Assembly: GCF_003144095.1 (NCBI RefSeq)
Contig: NZ_NSKH01000018.1
Span: 751,965 to 815,964 of the forward strand
Direction: 5' to 3'
Length of the DNA: 64,000 nucleotides
Origin: Streptomyces sp. ICBB 8177
GTDB taxonomy: Bacteria > Actinomycetota > Actinomycetes > Streptomycetales > Streptomycetaceae
Numbering within the stretch: position 1 is the first letter of the stretch; each line of letters opens with the position of its first letter. Positions 43,244 through 53,919 of the stretch are shown here, piece after piece. Both the position numbers and the translations under genes were made by a program. The notes below the pieces were generated by a model. The model saw nothing but the letters and a program-made list of their open reading frames with translations. It was not told the origin of the DNA and searched no databases.

Positions 43244-44467
43244 ATGGTCGTCCCCACGGATCACTCCCGTCGTCGTGTCCTGAGCTGGGTCGCCGGACTG
43301 GGCGGCGGGGCGATCGCGGCGGCTCCCGCGCCCGGTCCGGCGCACCGGGCCGCCGCGCGCCCCGCCGCGCACCGCACCGCCACAGCGCGCCCAGCCACCG
43401 CACACCCCGTCACCGCCCGCACGCGGACCTACTTCGTCGCCGCCGACACCGTCGTGTGGAACTACGCCCCGCAGGGCCGCGACCTGATCGACGGGCGGCC
43501 GTTCGACGCGACGCAGGCACGCGTGGCGCTGCCCGGGCCCGGGCGGCTCGGCCCGGCCTACCTCAAGTCCCGCTACCGGCGCTACACCGACGCCACGTTC
43601 ACCGAGCGGTACACCGGCCCGGACGACGACGGCTTCTCGGGGATCCTCGGTCCGGTGGTCCGGGCGCGCGTCGGCGACACCGTCGAGGTGGTGTTCCGCA
43701 ACAACACCCCGTTCCCCGCCTCGATGCACCCGCACGGCGTTTTCTACACCGGGGCCAACGAGGGCGCGCAGTACGACGACGGCTCCGCGACGGCGGGCAG
43801 GCCGGGTGACGCGGTGGCCCCCGGCGCCACGTTCACCTACCGCTGGCAGGTGCCCGACCGAGCGGGCCCCGGCCCCGGCGACCCCTCGTCGGTCGTGTGG
43901 CTCTACCACGACCACAGCGCGGACATGGGCGTCCCCGGCGTCCAGTCCGGGCTGACCGGGCCCATCGTGGTGACCCGCGCGGACGCGGCGACCGCCGACG
44001 CGGCACCCTGCGACGTCGACCGCGAGGTCTTCGCCCTGTTCACCGAGTTCGACGAGAACTCCAGCCCGTACCTGAAGGACAACATCGCCCGCTTCGGACG
44101 CGGCCAAAGGCTCGACCCGTCGGACACCGCCTTCCAGAACTCCAACCGCAAGGAGACCATCAACGGTTATCTCTTCGGCAACGGCCCGAGCGGCACGAGC
44201 GAGGACCACCCGGCGCTCACCCTCGAGCGCGGCTCACGGGTGCGCTGGTACGTCCTGGACATGGGCGGCGCCCGGGACGCGCACACCCCGCACTGGCACG
44301 GCAACACCGTCCTGGTCCACGGCCACCGCGAGGACACCGTCCAGCTCCTGCCCGCCACGACCGTCACCGCCGACATGCGCCCCGACGACCCCGGCATCTG
44401 GCTCTTCCACTGCCACGTCGACGAGCACATGATCGGCGGCATGTCCACCCGCTACCGCGTGCTGTGA
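43244..44467 (+). CDS. Tat-exported multicopper oxidase
   Basis: 407 residues. A Tat signal (SRRRVLSWVAGLGG) and low-complexity Ala/Pro/Thr linker precede two cupredoxin domains. The four copper-binding segments are present: MHPHG, YHDHSADMG, HTPHWHGNTV and HCHVDEHMIGGM, the last with the Cys and axial Met of type-1 copper. The two-domain layout is like small laccases or ceruloplasmin-type oxidases. It ends 24 bases from the convergent spore-pigment hydroxylase, so oxidation of a pigment precursor outside the cell is possible (inference). Confidence 0.92.
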   Translation: MVVPTDHSRRRVLSWVAGLGGGAIAAAPAPGPAHRAAARPAAHRTATARPATAHPVTARTRTYFVAADTVVWNYAPQGRDLIDGRPFDATQARVALPGPGRLGPAYLKSRYRRYTDATFTERYTGPDDDGFSGILGPVVRARVGDTVEVVFRNNTPFPASMHPHGVFYTGANEGAQYDDGSATAGRPGDAVAPGATFTYRWQVPDRAGPGPGDPSSVVWLYHDHSADMGVPGVQSGLTGPIVVTRADAATADAAPCDVDREVFALFTEFDENSSPYLKDNIARFGRGQRLDPSDTAFQNSNRKETINGYLFGNGPSGTSEDHPALTLERGSRVRWYVLDMGGARDAHTPHWHGNTVLVHGHREDTVQLLPATTVTADMRPDDPGIWLFHCHVDEHMIGGMSTRYRVL

Positions 44468-44491
44468 CCGGGCCGCGCGGCGCGGCTCCCG

Positions 44492-46129
44492 TCAGGTCCG
44501 GCTCAGCAGCGTCCGCAGCGCACCGGCCAGCTCCGTCTCCGGGTCCGGCACCGCACCGGGCGCGCGCCAGGCGATGAAGCCGTCCGGCCGCACCAGCACC
44601 GCCCCTTCCGGCGTCGTCCCGTGCGAGGCCGCCCAGTCGGCGTCCCCCTCGGTGACGAAGTCCGCGTCGGGTCCGGTGCCCAGGCGGTGGCAGACCAGAG
44701 GGACGCCGAGCCGTGCGGCCACCGCGTCCGCGACCTTCCGCCAGCGCTCGCCGGCCTCCCCGTCGCCCGCCAGCAGTGTCATGCGACGCTCGTACGCGTC
44801 CAGCGTGGACCGGCGCCCGCCGCTCGGGTCCGTCACCCACAGGTGCGGTGCGCGGCCCCCGGGCTCGCCGACCGGGCGGAACTCCTCCGGCACCACCGGC
44901 GCCGACGCATCGGTGCCGAGCACGGCGCCGTCCTGATAGCGGTAGCCCAGGGCGACCACGAGCACGCCCTTGCGCGGACCGCCGCCCGGCGGCGGCGCGT
45001 ATCCGGGGTGGCTGTGCTCGGCGGAGCGGGCGGAGGCGCGCTCGGCGGTCGCGACCGCCACCGGGCGGCGTTCCCGCTCGTAGGTCTCCAGCAGCCCCCG
45101 GCCCGCCCAGCCGTCCAGGACCGCGGCCAGCTTCCACGCGAGGTTGTGGGCGTCCTGGATGCCGGTGTTGGAGCCGAACGCGCCGGTGGGGGACATCTCG
45201 TGGACGGCGTCCCCGACGAGCAGGACGCGTCCGTGTGCGTACCGGTCCGCCACCCTCTCGGCGGCCCGCCACGGAGCCTTCCCGGTGATCTCGACCTCCA
45301 GGTCGGGCACGCCCACCGCGGCGCGAATGTGCGCCGCGCACCGCTCGTCGGTGAAGTCCTCCAGCGTCTCGCCGTCCCCGGGGCGCCAGGGGGCGTGGAA
45401 GACCCAGTTCTCGCGGTTGTCGACCGGCAGCAGCACGCCCTCGGCCGCGCCACCTGTCAGGTAGCAGGCGATGAAGCGGCGCTCGCCCACGGTGTCGGCC
45501 AGCCGCTTGGCCCGGAACGTCACGCTGACGTTCGCGAACAGCTCACCGCTGCCCGACTGCCCGATGCCCAGCCGCTCGCGCACCCCGCTGCGCGGACCGT
45601 CGGCCGCCACGAGGTAGTCGGTGCGCACGGTCCGCCGACGACCGGTGCCCCGGTCGAGGAGCACGGCGGTCACGCCCTCGTCGTCCTGCTCGAAGGACAC
45701 CAGCTCCGTGCCGAAGCGGATGTCACCGCCCAACTGCGCCGCGTACCGCAGCAGCACCGGCTCCAGGTCGTTCTGACTGCACAGGCACCAGCCGGTGGGA
45801 CTGATCCGGCCCAGCGCGCGGCCGGGGTCCATGTCCTTGAAGAGCCACTCGCCCTCCTGCCCGGCGAGGGACGAGGCCTGCAGGATGCCGTGGTTGTCCG
45901 CCAGGACGGACGCGGCCTCGCGGATCATCGGCTCGGCGCCCGCAACGCGGAACAGTTCCATCGTGCGCAGGTTGTTGCCACGGCCGCGGGGATGGCGTGA
46001 GGTGCCGGAGTGCTTCTCGACCAGCAGGTGGCGTACGCCGAGCCGGCCGAGGAAGACCGAGGTGGACAGCCCCACCAAAGAGCCGCCGACGACGAGGACG
46101 GGAACGTGCGGGGCGGGCGTGGAGGTCAT
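44492..46129 (-). CDS. whiE-ORFVIII: FAD-dependent hydroxylase of spore pigment (WhiE ORFVIII-like)
   Basis: 545 residues. PVLVVGGSLVGLSTSVFLGRLG (FAD GxGxxG-like), RGRGNNLRTMELFR, VAADGPRSGVRERLG (DG motif) and GRVLLVGDAVHEMSPTGAFGSNTGIQDAHNLAWKLA (GD motif) make it an aromatic-polyketide monooxygenase of the RdmE/TetX-like group. In S. coelicolor the divergent gene next to whiE encodes just such an enzyme as the late tailoring step. GAGG precedes ATG 46129, about 35 bases from a sigma-F-like promoter. Confidence 0.93.
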   Translation of the reverse strand: MTSTPAPHVPVLVVGGSLVGLSTSVFLGRLGVRHLLVEKHSGTSRHPRGRGNNLRTMELFRVAGAEPMIREAASVLADNHGILQASSLAGQEGEWLFKDMDPGRALGRISPTGWCLCSQNDLEPVLLRYAAQLGGDIRFGTELVSFEQDDEGVTAVLLDRGTGRRRTVRTDYLVAADGPRSGVRERLGIGQSGSGELFANVSVTFRAKRLADTVGERRFIACYLTGGAAEGVLLPVDNRENWVFHAPWRPGDGETLEDFTDERCAAHIRAAVGVPDLEVEITGKAPWRAAERVADRYAHGRVLLVGDAVHEMSPTGAFGSNTGIQDAHNLAWKLAAVLDGWAGRGLLETYERERRPVAVATAERASARSAEHSHPGYAPPPGGGPRKGVLVVALGYRYQDGAVLGTDASAPVVPEEFRPVGEPGGRAPHLWVTDPSGGRRSTLDAYERRMTLLAGDGEAGERWRKVADAVAARLGVPLVCHRLGTGPDADFVTEGDADWAASHGTTPEGAVLVRPDGFIAWRAPGAVPDPETELAGALRTLLSRT

Positions 46130-46170
46130 GGCTGCCTCTATAACCCCGTTGTCGTTGAATGTTTCGCGGT

Positions 46171-46194
46171 TCACCCGGATGGCTCACACAAATC
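46171..46194 (-). promoter_or_regulatory. Sigma-F/B-like promoter of the pigment hydroxylase
   Basis: Read on the minus strand, GATT-N14-GGGTGA resembles the SigB-family consensus GNNT-N14-16-GGGTAY with two changes. It would start transcription about 35 bases before the hydroxylase ATG. In S. coelicolor the matching promoter whiEP2 needs sigma-F (recalled literature). Confidence 0.45.
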
Positions 46195-46216
46195 GCGCCG
46201 AACGGATGAATATGCC

Positions 46217-46231
46217 CATGGTCGAACCATG
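46217..46231. promoter_or_regulatory. Palindrome in whiE divergent promoter
   Basis: CATGGT-CGA-ACCATG is a perfect 15-base inverted repeat in the middle of the 174-base divergent region between the hydroxylase and the SchA/CurD gene. It is a candidate site for a developmental regulator. Confidence 0.45.
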
Positions 46232-46303
46232 TGAGCCTTGGCCCCATCGAGGTTCGGCAATCGACGACAGTCGGTGTGCGACGACGTTGACGGAAGGGTG
46301 AGC

Positions 46304-47407
46304 ATGACTTCGCCGACCACCACGGTCTCGCAGTCCGCCCTCGACGACTCCCGGCTCCGCGTGGTGCTGCTGGTGGACGTCGTCAGCGGTGCGGAGGACC
46401 GGTTCCTGGAAGCCTACGCGCAGATGTCCCGCCGGGTCAGCGCGGTCCCCGGCCACCTCAGCGACCAGTTGTGCCAGTCGATCGAGAACCCCTCGCAGTG
46501 GCTGATCACCAGCGAGTGGGAGAGCGCCCTGGCGTTCCTGGCCTGGGTCGACAGCCCCGTCCACCTGGAGATGGTGGAGCCGATGCACGGGTGCGTGCGC
46601 GACACCCGGTCATTGCGCTTCAGCGTGATGCGCGAGACGCCGGGCGGCATCGCGGTGACCGAACACCTCACGGCCCCTCCCCGGCGCGGCGACGGTGTGG
46701 TGCGGCACGCCATCACCTTCACCGTCCGCCCCGGCAGCGAACCGGTTGTCGCCGACATCCTCGCCGGGTACACCTCGCCGCAGCCGGTGGTCGACGACAC
46801 CACACGGCTGTGCCGCACCACGTTGTTCATGCACCGCAACCGCGTCGTACGCGCCGTCGAGGTGCGCGGCGAACTCGTGCGGGCCCTGCGGCACGTGGCC
46901 GCCCAGCCCGAGGTGCGCGCCGTCGAGAAGGCCATCGACCCGTACCTGGAACAGGAGCGGGACCTGAGCGACCCCAACTCGGCGCGGACCTTCTTCGCGA
47001 AAGCCGCGCTGCCCGCCGTCCACCACGTGGGCGTCCCCGCCGACCGCACGGAAGGACTGCGGCGGCACGCCCTGCTCTACCCGACCAGGCCCGGTTGCGG
47101 CACGGCCGTCGCCAGGCTCCTCGCGCGGCACGACGAGAGCGGCGCCGCGCGGCCGGACGGCCCGGTCGCGGCGGCCACCGTCTTCCTCCGCGACGACCTG
47201 GTGGTGCGCCTGGTCGACCTGCGCGAGGCGGCCGCGGACCATCCGGCGGACGCGATCGGCGCGAGCGGTCCGCGCAAGGCCGCCGTCCTGGCCCGGCTGC
47301 TCGACCCGGTGCCCGAGTCCGTTCCCCGCGGCGCGGACGGCGCCGAGCGCCTCCTGGCCGCGCACGACATGCGGCTGATCACCGACCGCCGCGCGGCCAC
47401 CGGCTGA
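46304..47407 (+). CDS. whiE-ORFI: SchA/CurD-domain protein (WhiE ORFI-like)
   Basis: 367 residues. RVVLLVDVVSGAEDRFLEAYAQM, VSAVPGHLSDQLCQSIENPSQWLITSEWES and LHVGRNV-like later repeats form tandem ABM-type folds as in SchA/CurD, found only with spore-pigment type II synthases. Its precise role is unknown; it may help the synthase choose chain length or cyclisation. GGAAGG lies before ATG 46304. It opens the operon 46304-55278. Confidence 0.92.
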   Translation: MTSPTTTVSQSALDDSRLRVVLLVDVVSGAEDRFLEAYAQMSRRVSAVPGHLSDQLCQSIENPSQWLITSEWESALAFLAWVDSPVHLEMVEPMHGCVRDTRSLRFSVMRETPGGIAVTEHLTAPPRRGDGVVRHAITFTVRPGSEPVVADILAGYTSPQPVVDDTTRLCRTTLFMHRNRVVRAVEVRGELVRALRHVAAQPEVRAVEKAIDPYLEQERDLSDPNSARTFFAKAALPAVHHVGVPADRTEGLRRHALLYPTRPGCGTAVARLLARHDESGAARPDGPVAAATVFLRDDLVVRLVDLREAAADHPADAIGASGPRKAAVLARLLDPVPESVPRGADGAERLLAAHDMRLITDRRAATG

Positions 47408-47470
47408 CCGCGCCGCACCCCTGACCGCCCCCTGACCGACAACCCCCTGACCGCCGACCCGCCTGACCGA
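47403..47470 (+). repeat. Imperfect CCCTGACCG repeats
   Basis: The gap between the SchA/CurD and cupin genes contains four near copies of CCCTGACCG with spacers of two to ten bases. They may reflect replication slippage. No gene is seen in the gap apart from the RBS of the cupin. Confidence 0.6.
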
Positions 47471-47512
47471 CCCACCCGGCCGGCGCACCGTCGCGCCGAC
47501 AGAGGAGTGATC

Positions 47513-47953
47513 GTGAACGACGCGCCCCAGTCCCCCCGCATCGTCACCCTCGCCGACACCCCGCCCAACCGCCGCCGCGGCGGCGACCTGCGAGCCATGC
47601 TCACCCCCTCGGCGGTGGGCGCGACCAGCGGATTCATGGGCGTCGCGCTGATCGGCCCCGGAGAGCGCATCGGTGAGCACTACCACCCGTACTCCGAGGA
47701 GTTCGTCTACGTCGTCCACGGCGACCTGGAAGTCGACCTCGACGGCGCACCGCACCCGCTGCTGCCGGACCAGGGGCTGCTGGTGCCCATCGGGACCCGG
47801 CACCGGTTCCGCAACGTCGGCGACCGCCCCGCCCGCATGGTCTTCCACCTCGGACCGCTGGCACCCCGGCCGGACCTCGGGCACGTCGACACCGAGGAGA
47901 CCCCCGCGCCCCCGCCACAGGGCGCCCGAGTGCCGGGAGGCGAGGCATCGTGA
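47513..47953 (+). CDS. whiE-ORFII: Cupin-fold protein (WhiE ORFII-like)
   Basis: 146 residues, one double-stranded beta-helix with [25 protein letters not shown] (metal-binding HYH...E) and [24 protein letters not shown]. Spore-pigment clusters always contain such a cupin, thought to act as cyclase or oxygenase on the nascent polyketide. GTG 47513 fits AGGAG five bases upstream. GTGA overlap with KS-alpha. Confidence 0.92.
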   Translation: MNDAPQSPRIVTLADTPPNRRRGGDLRAMLTPSAVGATSGFMGVALIGPGERIGEHYHPYSEEFVYVVHGDLEVDLDGAPHPLLPDQGLLVPIGTRHRFRNVGDRPARMVFHLGPLAPRPDLGHVDTEETPAPPPQGARVPGGEAS

Positions 47954-49218
47954 ACCGGCGCGTGGCCGTCACCGGCGTCGGCGTCGTGGCCCCCGGCGGC
48001 GCGGGCGTCCCCGCGTTCTGGGACCTGCTGACCGCCGGACGCACCGCGACCCGTGGCATCACGCTCTTCGACCCCGCCGGCTTCCGCTCGCGGATCGCCG
48101 CCGAGTGCGACTTCGACCCCTACGCCCACGGGCTGACGACCCAGGACACCCAACGGGCCGACCGCTACACGCAGTTCGCGATGGTCGCGGCCGACGAGGC
48201 GATGCGCGACAGCGGACTCGACACCTCGGGCGAGGACCCGTGGCGGCTCGGGGTGTCCCTGGGCACCGCGGTCGGCGGCACGACCCGCCTGGAACACGAC
48301 TACGTCGCGGTCAGCGAGCGCGGGGCGCGCTGGGACGTCGACCCGGACCGCGCGGGACCGCATCTGCACCGCGCCTTCGCCCCCAGCGCGCTCGCGTCCG
48401 AAGTGGCCGAACGCCTGGGCGCGCACGGCCCGGTGCAGACGGTCTCCACCGGCTGCACCTCGGGCCTGGACGCCATCGGCTACGCGTTCCACACCATCGA
48501 GGAAGGCCGCGCGGAGGTGTGCGTCGCGGGGGCGTCCGACTCGCCCGTCTCCCCCATCACGGTGGCGTGCTTCGACGCCATCAAGGCCACCTCGCCCAAC
48601 AACGACGACCCCGCCCACGCCTCCCGCCCGTTCGACGCCCATCGCGACGGGTTCGTCATGGGCGAGGGCGGCGCGGTCCTCGTCCTGGAGGAGCTGGAGC
48701 ACGCCAGGCGGCGCGGCGCCCGGATCCACTGCGAGATCCGCGGCTACGCCACCTTCGGCAACGCGTACCACATGACCGGCCTGACCCGGGAGGGCCTGGA
48801 GATGTCCGCGGCCATCGACGAGGCACTGCGGCACGCGCGGCTGGATCCCACCGACGTCGACTACGTCAACGCCCACGGGTCCGGGACCCGGCAGAACGAC
48901 CGGCACGAGACGGCCGCCGTCAAACGGTCCCTGCGCGAACACGCCCGCACCACCCCGATGAGCTCCATCAAGTCGATGGTCGGGCACTCGCTCGGCGCCA
49001 TCGGCGCGATCGAGGTCGTCGCCTGTGTGCTGGCCCTCGTCCACGGCGTCGTCCCGCCGACCGCGAACTACGAGACGCCCGACCCGGAGTGCGACCTGGA
49101 CTACGTGCCGCGCCAGGCACGGCCGTTGAGGCTGCGCAACGTGCTGTCGGTCGGCAGCGGGTTCGGGGGCTTCCAGTCCGCCGTCGTCCTCGGCCGCACC
49201 GAGGGGAGCCGGCGATGA
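47950..49218 (+). CDS. whiE-ORFIII: Type II PKS ketosynthase alpha (WhiE ORFIII-like)
   Basis: 422 residues. Condensing-enzyme signatures: [13 protein letters not shown], active-site Cys169 in [12 protein letters not shown], His in [13 protein letters not shown], and [18 protein letters not shown]. With KS-beta it builds the poly-beta-ketone chain of the grey spore pigment. GTG 47950 overlaps the cupin stop. ATGA overlap with KS-beta. Confidence 0.97.
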   Translation: MNRRVAVTGVGVVAPGGAGVPAFWDLLTAGRTATRGITLFDPAGFRSRIAAECDFDPYAHGLTTQDTQRADRYTQFAMVAADEAMRDSGLDTSGEDPWRLGVSLGTAVGGTTRLEHDYVAVSERGARWDVDPDRAGPHLHRAFAPSALASEVAERLGAHGPVQTVSTGCTSGLDAIGYAFHTIEEGRAEVCVAGASDSPVSPITVACFDAIKATSPNNDDPAHASRPFDAHRDGFVMGEGGAVLVLEELEHARRRGARIHCEIRGYATFGNAYHMTGLTREGLEMSAAIDEALRHARLDPTDVDYVNAHGSGTRQNDRHETAAVKRSLREHARTTPMSSIKSMVGHSLGAIGAIEVVACVLALVHGVVPPTANYETPDPECDLDYVPRQARPLRLRNVLSVGSGFGGFQSAVVLGRTEGSRR

Positions 49219-50432
49219 GCGGCCGGACGGTGATCACCGGGATCGGTGTCGTCGCGCCCAACGGCATCGGGACGGACGCCTTCTGGAAGGCGACCAAGGA
49301 GGGCGTGAGCGTCCTGGACACCATCGGGCGCGACGGCTTCGACGGACTGCCATTGCGGATCGCCGGCCAGGTCCGCGGATTCGACGCCACCGCGATGATC
49401 GAGGAGCGGTACCTCGTCCAGACCGACCGGTTCACCCACTTCGCGATGGCCGCCGCCGACCTCGCCCTCGCCCAGTCCGGACCGCCCGCGCCGGACGGCT
49501 CACCGCTGGACGTCGCCGTGGTGACCGCAGCCGGTTCCGGAGGCGGCGAGTTCGGGCAGCGAGAACTGCAGAAGTTGTGGGGGCGCGGCTCCCGGCACGT
49601 CGGCCCGTACCAGTCCATCGCCTGGTTCTACGCGGCCAGCACCGGCCAGATCTCCATCCGCGGCGGCTTCAAGGGCCCGTGCGGGGTGGTCGCCGCCGAC
49701 GAGGCGGGGGGCCTGGACGCGCTCGCCCACGCCCGCCGCAGCCTGCTGCGCGGCACCCGCGCGGTGGTGGTCGGCGCGGCGGAGGCACCGCTCGCCCCCT
49801 ACTCGGGAGTCTGCCAGCTCGGCTACGAGGAGTTGAGCCTCGTCCCCGACGCCGACCGGGCCTACCTGCCGTTCACCACGAGTGCCCGCGGGTTCGCCCC
49901 GGCCGAGGGCGGCGCGATGTTCGTCGTCGAGGACGCTCGCGACGCGGCCGATCGCGGGGCGACTCCGCGTGCCGTCGTCGCCGGGCACGCCGCCACGTTC
50001 ACCGGTGCCTCGCGCTGGGCGGAGTCCCGCGAGGGGCTGGCCAGGGCCGTCCGCGGCGCCCTGGACGACGCCCGCCTCGCGCCCCGCGACGTCGACGTCG
50101 TCTTCGCCGACGCGCTCGGCACCCCGTGGGCCGACCGGGCCGAGGCGCTCGCCCTGCGCGACGCGCTCGGTCCGCACGCCGCACGGGTACCGGTGACGGC
50201 CCCCAAGACCGGGACCGGACGGGCCTATTGCGGCGCCCCGCTGCTGGACACCGCCGCGGCCGTGCTCGCCCTGGAGCACGACACCGTGCCGCCCACCCCG
50301 CACGTGCACGAGGTCTGCCACGACATCGACCTGGTCACCGAGCGGCCCCGCCCCGCCGAGCTGCGCACCGCTCTCGTCCTCAGCCGCGGGCTCATGGGAT
50401 CCAACGCCGCGCTGGTGATCACCGCGCCCTGA
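49215..50432 (+). CDS. whiE-ORFIV: Type II PKS chain length factor / KS-beta (WhiE ORFIV-like)
   Basis: 405 residues, the catalytically silent partner of KS-alpha. The usual active-site Cys is replaced: [15 protein letters not shown] has Glu163 where most CLFs have Gln. [44 protein letters not shown] and the end [11 protein letters not shown] are typical. It sets chain length and forms the heterodimer tunnel. Confidence 0.96.
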   Translation: MSGRTVITGIGVVAPNGIGTDAFWKATKEGVSVLDTIGRDGFDGLPLRIAGQVRGFDATAMIEERYLVQTDRFTHFAMAAADLALAQSGPPAPDGSPLDVAVVTAAGSGGGEFGQRELQKLWGRGSRHVGPYQSIAWFYAASTGQISIRGGFKGPCGVVAADEAGGLDALAHARRSLLRGTRAVVVGAAEAPLAPYSGVCQLGYEELSLVPDADRAYLPFTTSARGFAPAEGGAMFVVEDARDAADRGATPRAVVAGHAATFTGASRWAESREGLARAVRGALDDARLAPRDVDVVFADALGTPWADRAEALALRDALGPHAARVPVTAPKTGTGRAYCGAPLLDTAAAVLALEHDTVPPTPHVHEVCHDIDLVTERPRPAELRTALVLSRGLMGSNAALVITAP

Positions 50433-50501
50433 AGTCAGCACAAGTGGCCACATCCGCAAAGCCATTCACACCCCGAAACGACCCCACCGAAGGAGGAACC
50501 C

Positions 50502-51544
<1,043 letters not shown>

Positions 51545-51545
<1 letters not shown>

Positions 51546-53341
51546 TGGATTCCGGCAACGAGACGACCACCGCGGCGGTGCGGGCGGCCCCCGGCCGCGC
51601 CGTGCCGGCCTGGGTGCGCTGCGACGGATGCGAGACGCTGATCTACGGCAAGCGGTTCGCACGCGGCATCCGGGTCTGCCCCGAGTGCGGCGAGCACGCC
51701 CGGCTCACCGCCCGCGACCGGATGGAGTACCTGCTCGACCCCGGATCCGCGCGGCTGCTGGAGAGCGCGGGGCCGCCGCACGACCCGCTCGACTTCACCG
51801 ACACCAAGCCGTACGCGGACCGGCTGGCGGAGGCCAGGGACGTCACCGACCTGAACGAGGCGGTGCTGTGCGCCCACGGTGCCATCCAGGGGCAGCCGGT
51901 CGTGGCGGCCGTCATGGACTTCCGCTTTCTCGGCGGCAGCCTCGGCTGCGGCGTGGGCGCCCGCATCACCGACGCGGCCCGCACCAGCCTGCGACTGCGC
52001 GTCCCGCTGCTGCTGGTCACCGCCTCCGGCGGGGCCCGGATGCAGGAGGGCGCGCTGTCGCTCATGCAGATGGCCAAGACCGCACAGGCGCTCGCCGACC
52101 TGGACGAGGCCGGGATCCTGGTCGTCTCGCTGATCACCGACCCGACCTACGGGGGAGTGGCCGCCTCGTTCGCGACCCTCGCCGACGTCATCCTCGCCGA
52201 ACCGGGCGCGCGACTGGGGTTCGCCGGGCCCCGGGTCATCGAACAGACCACCCGGGAGCGGCTACCGGCCGGATTCCAGACCGCGGAGTTCCTGCTCGGC
52301 CACGGGCTCGTCGACGACGTGGTGCCGCGCGCCGCCCTGCGCGGGCGGCTGGCGAACCTGCTGGCCCTGGGCCGACCGGGAACGAAGCCGGAGCCCGGCC
52401 GCCCGGACCGTGTGGCCCCGGACCGCCCGGCGTCGGGCCGGCCGGAGCCCACCGGCGCCGAGGCCGGTACCGACCCCGGGGCCGAACGGCCGCCCGGCGA
52501 CGAGGCGTTGCTGCGGCGCATGGAGGACCTGCCGAGGCGCGAGGCGTGGGAGGCGGTCCGGCTCGCCCGGCACCCCGACCGGCCCACGACGGCGCAGTAC
52601 GCCGAACACCTGCTGGAGGACTTCCAGGAACTGCACGGGGACCGCTCCACCGCCGACTGCCCGGCGCTCATCGGCGGCCCCGGACGGCTCGACGGCCGGC
52701 CGGTGATGCTCATCGGCCACGACAAGGGCGGCCCGCGCCTCGCCGAACGGCAACGCCACCACTTCGGCATGGCGACCCCCGCGGGCTACCGCAAGGCGGC
52801 GCGGCTGATGCGCATGGCCGCCAAACTCGGCCTCCCCGTCGTCGCGTTGATCGACACACCCGGGGCCAACCCCGGCGCCGACGCCGAGTCCGGCGGGCAG
52901 GCCGTCGCCATCGCGGAGAACCTGCGCCTGATGTCCCGCCTGCCGGTGCCCATCGTCGCGGCGATCACCGGCGAGGGCGGCAGTGGCGGAGCGCTCGCCC
53001 TGGCCGTCGCCGACCGGGTGCTGATCAGCGTCAACGGCATCTACTCGGTCATCAGCCCGGAGGGCTGCGCCGCGATCCTGTGGAAGGACGCCGAGGCGGC
53101 TCCGGAAGCCGCCAGCGCCCTGCGGCTGCACGCCCGCGACCTGCTGCGCCTCGGCGTGGTCGACGGGGTCGTGCCGGAGCCCGAGGGCGGCGCGCACGAG
53201 GACCACACCGAGGCCGCCGCGCTGCTCGGCCGGGCGCTCACCGCGACCCTGGGGGGACTGGTGCCCTGGGACGCCGAGCAACTGCTGCGGGCCCGGCACG
53301 AACGATTCCACCGTTTCGGACTGGAAGAGACACCACGGTGA
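51545..53341 (+). CDS. Fused acetyl-CoA carboxylase carboxyltransferase (AccD-AccA)
   Basis: 598 residues. Residues 25-285 are the beta subunit with zinc ribbon CDGC...CPEC and [25 protein letters not shown]. After a Pro/Gly/Arg-rich linker (about 285-325) the alpha subunit follows (320-595: [60 protein letters not shown]). It transfers the carboxyl group from biotin to acetyl-CoA, making malonyl-CoA. Coupled to the pigment cyclase gene, so a dedicated supply line for the polyketide synthase is likely. Confidence 0.94.
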
Positions 53342-53913
53342 AGACCAACACGGACAAGTGGACAGAACCGATCGTGCGCGCCCCGCTGGACGAGCACGAA
53401 CCGCGGCCCGAACACCCGCCCCGTAAGGCCGACGTCGAGCGGCTCTGCCAGGGCGTCGCCGAACTCGCGCGCACCTTCGACGCGCCACCGCGCCGGATCA
53501 GGCTGCGCAGCGGGACGGCCTTCGTGGAGGTGGAGTGGCCCACGGCGCCGCCCACCCCGCCACCCGCCGACCGCGCGGGGCCCGCACCCGCCGCGCCCGC
53601 CGCCCCCGTCGACCGCCAGGAGGGCGCCGCGACCGACGCCCCCGCGCGGGACACCAGGCACTACGTGGACGCGCCCGGCGTGGGCACCTTCTACCACGCC
53701 CCGGAACCCGGCGCGCCCGCGTACGTATCGGTCGGTGACGTGGTGCGGCCAGGGCAGCCGGTCGGCGTGCTGGAGGTCATGAAGATGACGAGCACCATCG
53801 AGGCGGACGTCGCCGGACGCGTCGTGGAGATCCTGGCCGAGGATGCCCAGGGCGTCGAGTACCAACAGCACCTGATCGCGCTGGAACCGCTCACCACGAC
53901 GACGGGGGAGTGA
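53338..53913 (+). CDS. accB: Biotin carboxyl carrier protein (AccB-like)
   Basis: 191 residues. The C-terminal biotinyl domain (about 107-187) contains [10 protein letters not shown] and the biotin site EVMKM with Lys149. The N-terminal helix ([17 protein letters not shown]) and a Pro/Ala-rich linker are as in AccB. GTG 53338 overlaps the carboxyltransferase stop. Six bases later the biotin carboxylase gene begins. Confidence 0.95.
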   Translation: MKTNTDKWTEPIVRAPLDEHEPRPEHPPRKADVERLCQGVAELARTFDAPPRRIRLRSGTAFVEVEWPTAPPTPPPADRAGPAPAAPAAPVDRQEGAATDAPARDTRHYVDAPGVGTFYHAPEPGAPAYVSVGDVVRPGQPVGVLEVMKMTSTIEADVAGRVVEILAEDAQGVEYQQHLIALEPLTTTTGE

Positions 53914-53919
53914 ACCGCC

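Noticed and set aside
47673-50432. Long plus-strand frame of 919 codons over the KS genes
   Set aside because: Out of frame with KS-alpha and KS-beta, Arg/Pro/Gly-rich, typical high-GC shadow.
51628-53913. 761-codon frame running into the BCCP gene
   Set aside because: Only its last 190 residues are real (BCCP, from GTG 53338); the earlier part is a shadow of the fused carboxyltransferase.
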